From NCBI RefSeq assembly GCF_003725995.1, contig NZ_QIBX01000021.1:1-58027 (forward strand): DNA of 58,027 bases, given 5' to 3'. The notes beneath the pieces were generated by a model. That model did no database searches. It saw only the letters and a program-made list of their open reading frames with translations, and had not been told where the DNA came from. The position numbers were made by a program, and so were the translations under genes. Source of the DNA: Slackia equolifaciens. Its GTDB lineage: Bacteria > Actinomycetota > Coriobacteriia > Coriobacteriales > Eggerthellaceae. Shown here piece after piece: positions 45,512-53,004 of the stretch. Numbering within the stretch: position 1 is the first letter of the stretch; each line of letters begins with the position of its first letter.

Positions 45512-48500
45512 TTATTTAGAAAGGCGGAGGTTGGAGAGGCGCTCGACTTGAACCCGACGGCGCGAGTAGGCCGCTATCGCGGCGCCCCCTGCGGCGGCTA
45601 TGCCGAATCCTGCGGCGACGCGCCACTTTCCATCGAACGTACGAGGGAGCGATTCGATTTTGCGATTGAAAACCACCACGGTTTGGACTTCGGTCGTGTC
45701 TTCGACGGTGAACTCCACTTCCTCTCCCGGGCTGAATCCTTCAGGGGCGGCGACCTCCTGCACGACGAACCGAGCGCCAACGGGTAGATGCGTAAAAAGC
45801 TGAGGCTGCTTGCCTGCAGCTGCCCACGTGTCCTCCGCGTCGTGGCTCGCCGGGAGGGCTATAGATTCCCCGTCTCCGCCGATGAGGCGAAACGCTCCAC
45901 CGTTGAGTAGGGCCGATTGCTCCGCTGCAACACGCTCGCTTTCCTTGGCGGAATCGGACGATCCGGTCATCTGTTCCCATGCGTCGGCATCGGCTTTGTA
46001 AATCGCGACTTTGGTGAAATCGTTCGTCACCTCTATGACCGAGGCTGTTTCCAGATGACCGTCCAGCCCTTCCGCCTCGTAGGCCTTCCTGCTCGTGTGC
46101 CATGTGCCGTCTGGTGAAAGGTAGCGCTCTGTTTCGGCATCGTTGAGCACATATCCCAGGTCGTTTCGTGCGGAGGTTTCACGAATCAGATAGGTGGCAT
46201 CGTTTGCCAGATAGAGAAACCGCGCTTCGCCGCTTGCGTCGGTGCTCGTTACTGCAACAGGCTCGTGTTCTATCGACGGGGTTTCGCTTTCGGCGGCTTT
46301 CGCCTTAGATGCCTTCTCGTTTCCATCGATGGGCGTCTTGCTCGATTCCTCGTCCTCATCGCCTTCCTCGGTATCGTCCGGCTCCTTGGAACCTTCGGCG
46401 CTTTCTGGAGATTCGTCTTTGAGGAAAACGGAAAACTCGACGCCTTCTATGCCTTCACCTGTCTCGGCGTCGGTCTTTTTCACAATGAGTTCCGTAGGCG
46501 CCTCTTCGTACGCCACCTGCGTCTCCACCACGGGCGTCGTTCCATCGGCATAATCCAGCGTGACCGTATGCGTCGTCCCATCCAGCACGTATCCGCTCGG
46601 AGTTGCGATTTCTCGTATCTCATATACGACCGACCCTTCGCCGAGGGGAAGCCCCTCGATGCTCCAGGCCCCGTTCTCGTCCGTTATCGCAGTGCCCGCC
46701 ACGTCTCCTGCTGTCAGGACGGCCTCGCCATCGGGCATGACCACATCGTAGGCTGCACGAACTTCATACGTGGCCCCCATCACGCCCTGTCCGTTCTCTC
46801 GGTCGGTCTTGAGACCCTTGATCGTCCCCGTGGCAGCCTCGTCGGCAAGGGTTATCTCGATGCCCCCTTCGCCCCAGTCGTGATGCTCGTCCACTACGAA
46901 CTCAACCGCCTCGTTCGCAACAAGGTACGGCGGAACCGCTTTCGTTTCGCGGATGGCGTAGGTTCCCCAGTCGAGCTGTGCGGGGAACCAGATAAATCCG
47001 TCCTCATCGATCACGAACGATGAAACCGTCGTATTGTCGGGGTAGTGAACGTCGAATTCCATGCGCTGATATGTGCCGTCCTCTTCCTTGCGCAGGAGCT
47101 CCACGGTCGTTCCGGGCTTAAGGATTGGCAGCCCTGAGCGCTTATCTATCTTGCGAACGCATACCGGAGAGGTGATGCGCTTGTCCTCGAGCATGAGGAA
47201 CACCTCCTGGCTTTGTGCTCGAATCTCGATGCCGCAGATCGGTTCGACGAGACGCAAGGCGGGGTCGGGGCACGCAGCTTCGATAAGGACGTACGTCCCG
47301 TACGGCAGGGCATGCTCGGGTGCGGCCACGCCGTTGTGCTCGCTCGGATTCCATCCACCCAGAAGGTCGCGGGTGTCGAAACGACCATCTTCATGCGATT
47401 CGATCGAGCCCATGTAGGCGCCCGATAGGGCAGTTCCATCCTCGTCCATAACCGGATTGCCCTGGGCGTCCACGATGGGCTTAACCTCGTAGCCGCGCGA
47501 TGCGAGCCCCCCGTCGTCTTGGAGCCAAATGTCAAACACGCATCCCGCAAGGGGCGATTTCGCCGATTCGTCCTCGTCGCTTGGCTCTTCTTCGAACTTT
47601 CCGCCCACGATGTCGCCTCTTATCACCGTTTCGAGATGCGTGTCGAGCCGGATTGAGATTACGGGTTCATGGGCTTCCGAACTGAGATGTAGGTCATGCC
47701 AGCCATCCTCTTCCGAGGCGTCAAGCAGATAACCCCGGGGAGGCATGACTTCTCGAATGCGTGCCGTCCCAAGCGGCAGGCCTTTGAAAACTGCGGCCCA
47801 GCCATCAAGGGATTCAACCCAGGCGGTTTCTGCGCGATGCAGCGTGCCATTGGTGTCTTCGATTTCGTATACGGCTCCTTCGAGCGTCGCCCAGCCTTGT
47901 GCAAGGGGTCCCGTTTCGGCATCCTCTTTCACAACCACGACATCGACGACGCAGGGAACGTCTTTCAGAATCACTTCGCCGCCGGAGTCGCCCACTGTGA
48001 GGGATAGGGGCTCATCCCATGCGGTAAATCCTTTTGGCGGCTCGTCTTCGTTGATCCATACCGTATCGCCGGGGCTGAGCTCCACTGATGCATGTCCGTT
48101 CTTGTCGGTGGTGAACGTGGTTATAAGGCCGGAAAGCTCGCCGCCTTCGAACGAGCGGTATATGCTGAATGTGGCTCCCGAGAGCGCGTAGGCCGGATTG
48201 GCTCCGCTTTCACCAGAAACCGACGCATCCGCCGATTTCTTGCTGAGCAATACCTCTATCAGGTTGGTCAGGGGAACATGCAGCCAATAGCAATCCGCCG
48301 TTTTAGGCGTGATGCGCGAAATCATATTGCCGGGCGCCTTGCCCGCAATCACCCCATTGCCTTTCGAAGAGGAATGCCATGCTCGGTCTTCATTGGGGGA
48401 ATCGCCCCAAAAGAACATGATGTGGTTGTCGGCGCCGTTCACGCCCCAATCGTTGGGTTCGGCCATGATGAGGTCGCCTTTCGATAGTTTGCCGCTTGCG

Positions 48501-49018
48501 AGGAGCGCCTCCTTCGATTCATACCGCGTGCGCATGGAAGCATGCTCGTCGAAGAAGTGGCGCCAGCGTGACAAGTTCGATTTATTGCCGAAGTCGTAGC
48601 CGGTCGCGTCGACGTAGGAGCCTATGATGTCGCAATCTGCACCGCAGGCCTCGAGCACGGCTACGACGAACCCTGTGCAGTTCATATACGACTCGCCGTT
48701 AGCCGCAGGCTTTCCGTTGGGGTGCCAGCAATCCCAATCGGCAAGCAGGGGAGAGAACTCGCCAGGTCCGATCGTTCCGTAAGGGGTCCCCAGATAGTAC
48801 GAATCCGCTTCGTGGGATTCGAGCTCTTCGAGTGCGGATCGGGTGGCCCCTAGATATTGCTCGACGGTGGTGCGTGATGGCGCGGCAGAGGCGGGGGAGA
48901 TTCCAAAGGCCGCATGGGGCAAAGTTGCCAAGGACCCGGCGGCGAATCCCCCGGCGACTCCCATGAACGCGCGACGCGATATGTTGGCGTGAGGGACGGG
49001 AAAGGTCGAGCTCATCAT
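45512..49018 (-). CDS. Tat-exported pilus protein: NlpC/P60-like domain plus multiple SpaA repeats
   Basis: 1168 residues from the ATG at 49018 (Shine-Dalgarno GGAGGC). A Tat signal (ISRRAFMGVAGG, 13-24) is followed by a Cys-peptidase-like domain of about 180 residues with Cys114 (NCTGFV), His199 (DNHIMFFWG) and His215, an NlpC/P60 or CHAP-like arrangement. Then come about six to eight Cna-B/SpaA-type repeats, several with REV/RET E-box patterns, an acidic linker (SAEGSKEPDDTEEGDEDEE), and a C-terminal LPRTF sorting motif, hydrophobic helix and basic tail. It is the first gene of the pilus operon, 113 bases before the pilin. Tat export of a sortase substrate is unusual. Confidence 0.85.
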   Translation of the reverse strand: MMSSTFPVPHANISRRAFMGVAGGFAAGSLATLPHAAFGISPASAAPSRTTVEQYLGATRSALEELESHEADSYYLGTPYGTIGPGEFSPLLADWDCWHPNGKPAANGESYMNCTGFVVAVLEACGADCDIIGSYVDATGYDFGNKSNLSRWRHFFDEHASMRTRYESKEALLASGKLSKGDLIMAEPNDWGVNGADNHIMFFWGDSPNEDRAWHSSSKGNGVIAGKAPGNMISRITPKTADCYWLHVPLTNLIEVLLSKKSADASVSGESGANPAYALSGATFSIYRSFEGGELSGLITTFTTDKNGHASVELSPGDTVWINEDEPPKGFTAWDEPLSLTVGDSGGEVILKDVPCVVDVVVVKEDAETGPLAQGWATLEGAVYEIEDTNGTLHRAETAWVESLDGWAAVFKGLPLGTARIREVMPPRGYLLDASEEDGWHDLHLSSEAHEPVISIRLDTHLETVIRGDIVGGKFEEEPSDEDESAKSPLAGCVFDIWLQDDGGLASRGYEVKPIVDAQGNPVMDEDGTALSGAYMGSIESHEDGRFDTRDLLGGWNPSEHNGVAAPEHALPYGTYVLIEAACPDPALRLVEPICGIEIRAQSQEVFLMLEDKRITSPVCVRKIDKRSGLPILKPGTTVELLRKEEDGTYQRMEFDVHYPDNTTVSSFVIDEDGFIWFPAQLDWGTYAIRETKAVPPYLVANEAVEFVVDEHHDWGEGGIEITLADEAATGTIKGLKTDRENGQGVMGATYEVRAAYDVVMPDGEAVLTAGDVAGTAITDENGAWSIEGLPLGEGSVVYEIREIATPSGYVLDGTTHTVTLDYADGTTPVVETQVAYEEAPTELIVKKTDAETGEGIEGVEFSVFLKDESPESAEGSKEPDDTEEGDEDEESSKTPIDGNEKASKAKAAESETPSIEHEPVAVTSTDASGEARFLYLANDATYLIRETSARNDLGYVLNDAETERYLSPDGTWHTSRKAYEAEGLDGHLETASVIEVTNDFTKVAIYKADADAWEQMTGSSDSAKESERVAAEQSALLNGGAFRLIGGDGESIALPASHDAEDTWAAAGKQPQLFTHLPVGARFVVQEVAAPEGFSPGEEVEFTVEDTTEVQTVVVFNRKIESLPRTFDGKWRVAAGFGIAAAGGAAIAAYSRRRVQVERLSNLRLSK

Positions 49019-49107
49019 GGATGCCTCCGTTCGTGCCGCATGCGACCCAGCGCGTCGCATGCCCGCGCCGCCTTTTCTGGCGGGGCGGTGTTCGAATATC
49101 GGAATCC

Positions 49108-49262
49108 ATGCTAGCCTCGAAACCTTGCCATTCTATGGTCTGAGAGCACCGCAAAACCTTGCCGGAATCTTGCCGGTTTTCGCTCGATGTTCGTGCAAAA
49201 ACTTGTGGAAAGCGAGAGGCGTTTTGGACGGTTCTCTCGTTTTGGTTTCGTAAAACCTTGCA
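49108..49262 (-). promoter_or_regulatory. Pilus operon promoter region with 11-bp-periodic CTTGCC repeats
   Basis: On the plus strand CTTGC(C/A) occurs at 49124, 49158, 49169 and 49257, with CTTGTG at 49202; 49158 and 49169 are 11 bases apart. Read on the minus strand, the proximal GGCAAG is 10 bases before a -10-like TAGCAT (49113-49108), the same spacing as at comF. Confidence 0.5.
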
Positions 49263-49283
49263 TAGTTGATGGAATGCCGGAAT

Positions 49284-49520
49284 TAAGGCAACAAAACAGC
49301 CTGCCGTTTCCGACAGGCTGTTGATTATGGTGGAGCTTAGGGGGATCGACAATCCGCTCCCTGCGGTCGCGTCTTGATACGTCGGGCTTCGCCCTCCTCA
49401 TTCGACAGCCCAGTGGGCTGTCGAACCCCCGCGAGGGTTCGATCCTCTATGAGCTAAGGCAACAAAAAAGCCTGCCGTTTCCGGCAGGCTGTTGATTATG
49501 GTGGAGCTTAGGGGGATCGA
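49284..49520. repeat. 66-bp direct duplication of tRNA-Ala 3' end and terminator
   Basis: 49284-49349 and 49455-49520 match at all but two positions, offset 171 bases. Each contains the terminator hairpin and the CCA end, acceptor strand and part of the T-arm of tRNA-Ala. Only the right copy continues into an intact tRNA. Between them lies a further inverted repeat near 49405-49425 (GACAGCCC/GGGCTGTC). Confidence 0.85.
49469..49490 (-). terminator. Terminator of tRNA-Ala
   Basis: A 9-bp stem, AGCCTGCCG/CGGCAGGCT. On the minus strand it is followed by TTTTTT. A near-identical copy lies at 49298-49319. Confidence 0.85.
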
Positions 49521-49574
49521 ACCCCTGACCTCATGGCTGCCAGCCATGCGCTCTCCCAGCTGAGCTAAAGCCCC
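49499..49574 (-). tRNA. tRNA-Ala (anticodon GGC)
   Basis: Read on the minus strand: acceptor GGGGCTT with AAGCTCC (one G-U), D-arm TTAGCTCAGCTGGGAGAGC, anticodon stem CATGG/CCATG with loop CTGGCAG, T-arm GGGGTTCGATCCCC, discriminator A and encoded CCA. It reads GCC codons. Confidence 0.97.
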
Positions 49575-49664
49575 GTAGGTGCTTCCCTCTCCCGAGGTGC
49601 GAGAAAGTATTATACAGGAGTCACGTCACGGGTCAAGAGGAAATTTAAAAATTTTTTTCTTGGG

Positions 49665-50507
49665 CTACAGCACCTCAATAATGGGGGCAAGCGCGCCCTT
49701 GGCGTCGTATGTCTCGATGGCTCCCGCGTCGACCGATGCCGCGAATGCGGGGTCGATGGGCAGGGTGGCGTAGGCAGGTATATCGTACTTCTTAGCAACC
49801 TCGGCGCCCTGGGGTTCGCCGAAGATATAGTGCTTCTTGCCGCATTCATCGCATTGGAAGTAAGCCATGTTTTCGACGAGGCCCAAAACCTCCACGTCCA
49901 TATTGTGCGCGAGGTTGACCGCTTTGCCCACGATCATCGCCACGAGTTCCTGAGGGGCCGATACGGTCACGATGCCGTCTACGGGAATCTGCTGGAACAC
50001 GGTCAAAAGCACGTCGCTCGTGCCGGGGGGCATGTCGATAAGCAGGTAGTCAAGCTCGCCCCAATTCACTTCGTTGAAGAACTGGCTCACCATGCCTGAA
50101 ATGACAGGGCCGCGCCATGCAACAGGCATATCGCCTTGGGGGAGCAGGAGGTTGGTGGAGATCACCTTCACCCCGCCTTTGCTTTCGGCGGGGAAGATGC
50201 CGTTCTGATCGGCGTGGAGCGGGCCGGACACGCCGAACGCCTTGGGAATGGAGGGGCCGGTCACGTCGGCATCCATAATGCCCACCTTTTTGCCGGCGCG
50301 TGCAAGCTCGGACGCGATGAGGCAGGTGACGAGCGTCTTGCCTACGCCGCCTTTGCCGCTTACGATGCCGATAACCTTGCCGATCTTCGAGACCGCGTTA
50401 GGCGTGAGCTTGCTCGGTGCCGTTCGTTCTCCGCAGGTGGCGGAACAGCTGCCGCACTCGTGCGAGCACGTATCCGGCGTGGGTTGCGTTTCGTTCGTTT
50501 CGCTCAT
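49665..50507 (-). CDS. mrp: Mrp/NBP35-type Fe-S carrier ATPase
   Basis: 280 residues: an N-terminal cysteine cluster (CSHECGSCSATC, about 14-25), a deviant Walker A SGKGGVGKT, switch motif DADVTGPS, Walker B-like LLIDMPPGTSD, and a C-terminal CDEC pair for a bridging [4Fe-4S] cluster. It carries Fe-S clusters from the scaffold (here probably SufCB) to target proteins. The ATG follows AAGGGGG. It is monocistronic, with an AT-rich run after its stop. Confidence 0.93.
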   Translation of the reverse strand: MSETNETQPTPDTCSHECGSCSATCGERTAPSKLTPNAVSKIGKVIGIVSGKGGVGKTLVTCLIASELARAGKKVGIMDADVTGPSIPKAFGVSGPLHADQNGIFPAESKGGVKVISTNLLLPQGDMPVAWRGPVISGMVSQFFNEVNWGELDYLLIDMPPGTSDVLLTVFQQIPVDGIVTVSAPQELVAMIVGKAVNLAHNMDVEVLGLVENMAYFQCDECGKKHYIFGEPQGAEVAKKYDIPAYATLPIDPAFAASVDAGAIETYDAKGALAPIIEVL

Positions 50508-50600
50508 GGAATCCCCCTTCTGTATACGCGAAAGAAACCGTTAGTGTCGATTAAGGATGATAGCACTCACGGGGGCGAATACTTCCGCGTAAGCAAAAGA

Positions 50601-50636
50601 AAAGGCGCGCATCTCAACGATGCGCGCCTTTCAAGT
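50601..50636. terminator. Terminator of the PBP gene
   Basis: A 13-bp perfect stem, AAAGGCGCGCATC/GATGCGCGCCTTT, with a TCAAC loop; on the minus strand TTTTCTTTT follows. Confidence 0.9.
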
Positions 50637-50658
50637 CACAGTAGATGGGTCGTGGCGG

Positions 50659-52938
50659 CTAGCCGGTAGGATCTCCCGAGCCGGTGCCGGGGTCAACCGG
50701 ATCGGTGGGCTCGGTAGGCGGATCGGGTTCAGGTTCAGGCTCGGGTTCGGGCTCGGGGTCAACCGGCTCGGTGGGCTGGTCTGGATCGGTGCCGGGATCG
50801 GTGGGCTGGTCGGTCGGCTCGTCGGGGTTGGTCGCAGGCTCGTCGGGCTGATTGGTCTCTTGCTCCTGCGACTCTTCTTCCTCGGTGCTCTTTTCGTCCT
50901 CTTCCTCGTCATCCTTGCTATTGCTGCCGTGGGAGCCCTTGTACGTGCTGTTGTATTCGGGGTCGGGTGCGGTCTGGAAGTCCTCGAGCGCCTGACCCTC
51001 CAGGCAATTGCTCACCAGGTCGCGCCAAATATCCTGGCACCACGTATCGGTATAGTAAGTGTCCTCGTTGTCGCGGTCGCCCGTCCATACCGCACAGGAG
51101 AGCTGCGGGGTATAGCCCACGAACCACAGGTCGTGCCAGTCGTTCGTGGTACCGGTCTTGCCGGCGGCAATCTGACCCGAGGGCAGCGCTGCGGCGGTGG
51201 CGGTGCCGATGGACTTGTAGATGACGCCCTCAAGCACCTGGGTGACCGCGTACGACGTCTCGGCGGAAAGAACCTGCTCGCCCTCCACGCCGGTGCTGTA
51301 GTCGGTACCTACGGTGTTGCCGTTCTTGTCGACAATCTTGATGATGGGCGTAGCTTGGCGGTAGGTGCCGCCCGTGGCGAAGGTGCCGTAGGCGCTTGCC
51401 ATCTCGGTGGTATTGGCCTGCCCGACGCCGAGGGTGGTGGTGTTGACGGCGGGGAGTTTGGGCGTTCCGTTGATGTCTTTCTGGGTCAGGCCCAGGCGCT
51501 CTTGCATGGCGACGATGGAGGTGGGAGACACGCCCGATTCGGCTGAATCGGTGACCGACAGGCGAATGTAGCCGGTGTTGGAGGACACCGCGGTCATGTC
51601 GGCGATGCTCATCGTGCCGTAGTCGATGTTGCCGTAGTTGTTGATGTCCATGGTGCCGGCGCCGTTGGGGATGTTCACCGGCCCGCTGCAGTTCATCATG
51701 GTATTGGGATTAATGCCCTTTTCGATCGAATCCGCCAGGGTGAATGCCTTGGCGGTGGAGCCTATCTGACGGCCGTTCTCGCTTGTGGCGATGTTGAGCT
51801 GGTCCTCGTCGAAGCTGCGTCCGCCGATCATCGCCTTGATGAACCCGGTATTGGGGTCAACGAGCGTCAGCGCGAATTCCTGGTTCTCGCCCACGCCGCC
51901 GCTCTCGTATTGCCTCGCCACCGCCTCTTCGGCGTATTGCTGCATCGTGGGGTCGATGGTGGTCACGACGGTCAGGCCGCCCTCGAAAAGCTCCGAGGTG
52001 GAAAGGCCCCAACCGCCTTCGTCCTGAGACTTCAGCAGCAGATCGCGCACATAGGTGGTGAAGTACTTGTAGCGATAGATGCCGTTATTGGTTTCTTCCT
52101 CTTCGGTTTTCTCGCGCACGTTGAGGTCCTCGGCGATAGCGGCATCGTACTCCTCTTGCGTGATGACGCCGTTGGTGAGCATGCGCGAAAGCACCACGTT
52201 GCGGCGCTCCTTGCAGGCCTCAGGGTTGAGATAGGGGTCGTACATCGTGGGGGAGTTGGGAATGCCGATGAGCGTGGCGGCTTGTGCGATGGTCAGGTCG
52301 GTTGCGTCCACGCCGTAGTAGTTCTGCGCGGCGGCCTGAATGCCGTAGCATCCGTCGCCGTAATTGATGGTGTTCAGGTACATCAGCAGGATTTCTTCCT
52401 TGGAGTACTGCTTCTCCATCTCGACGGCAAGCTCGATCTCGCGCACCTTGCGCTTGAAGGAGATTTCGGTCGCCTCGTCGGAAAGCAGGGTGTTGCGCAC
52501 CAGCTGCTGCGTGATGGTGGATGCGCCCTCCTGGCCGCCCGAGAGGTTCACGAACACCGCGCGGATGATGCCCTGCAGGTCGGCACCGTTGTGCTGATAG
52601 AAGCGCACGTCCTCGGTGGCGATGGTGCCGTTGACCACATAGGAGCTTATTTGGTCCAGGCTGGTGAGCGGCTCGCGCTGCTCGAGATAGAGCTCGGCGA
52701 GCACCGTGCCTTCGCCCGTCTCCTCGTTGTAGTCGGCGGCATAGATGGTAGATTGTTCGGACACCGTGAACGCGTTGGTGTCGTTAACGCTGGGCAGATC
52801 TTTGCACCATTCGTTAACGAGCGCCATAGCGCCTTGATAGCCGCCGAATATGGCCAGGCCAAGGCCCAGCAATACGACGAGTATTGTCCACTGTCCTGCG
52901 TGCGCGCGCGTCTCGCGCTGTTTTCTCCGTGTTTTCAT
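50659..52938 (-). CDS. Class A penicillin-binding protein (PBP1A-like)
   Basis: A bifunctional peptidoglycan synthase of 758 residues: cytoplasmic basic N-terminus, membrane helix (about 17-36), GT51 transglycosylase (catalytic Glu in TEDVRFYQHNG; later EGASTITQQLVRN), and transpeptidase with STAK (serine nucleophile), SSN and KTGTT. The last about 100 residues are acidic low-complexity repeats of D, E, P and T, likely a wall-spanning tail. The ATG at 52938 has only a weak Shine-Dalgarno, but the longer frame to 53019 would overlap the divergent U32 gene start. Confidence 0.93.
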   Translation of the reverse strand: MKTRRKQRETRAHAGQWTILVVLLGLGLAIFGGYQGAMALVNEWCKDLPSVNDTNAFTVSEQSTIYAADYNEETGEGTVLAELYLEQREPLTSLDQISSYVVNGTIATEDVRFYQHNGADLQGIIRAVFVNLSGGQEGASTITQQLVRNTLLSDEATEISFKRKVREIELAVEMEKQYSKEEILLMYLNTINYGDGCYGIQAAAQNYYGVDATDLTIAQAATLIGIPNSPTMYDPYLNPEACKERRNVVLSRMLTNGVITQEEYDAAIAEDLNVREKTEEEETNNGIYRYKYFTTYVRDLLLKSQDEGGWGLSTSELFEGGLTVVTTIDPTMQQYAEEAVARQYESGGVGENQEFALTLVDPNTGFIKAMIGGRSFDEDQLNIATSENGRQIGSTAKAFTLADSIEKGINPNTMMNCSGPVNIPNGAGTMDINNYGNIDYGTMSIADMTAVSSNTGYIRLSVTDSAESGVSPTSIVAMQERLGLTQKDINGTPKLPAVNTTTLGVGQANTTEMASAYGTFATGGTYRQATPIIKIVDKNGNTVGTDYSTGVEGEQVLSAETSYAVTQVLEGVIYKSIGTATAAALPSGQIAAGKTGTTNDWHDLWFVGYTPQLSCAVWTGDRDNEDTYYTDTWCQDIWRDLVSNCLEGQALEDFQTAPDPEYNSTYKGSHGSNSKDDEEEDEKSTEEEESQEQETNQPDEPATNPDEPTDQPTDPGTDPDQPTEPVDPEPEPEPEPEPDPPTEPTDPVDPGTGSGDPTG

Positions 52939-53004
52939 GGATGGCACGATACCTGAAAGCGCTATTATTCGCAAAGCTTCGTTACGTGACGATAGGATTA
53001 TTTC

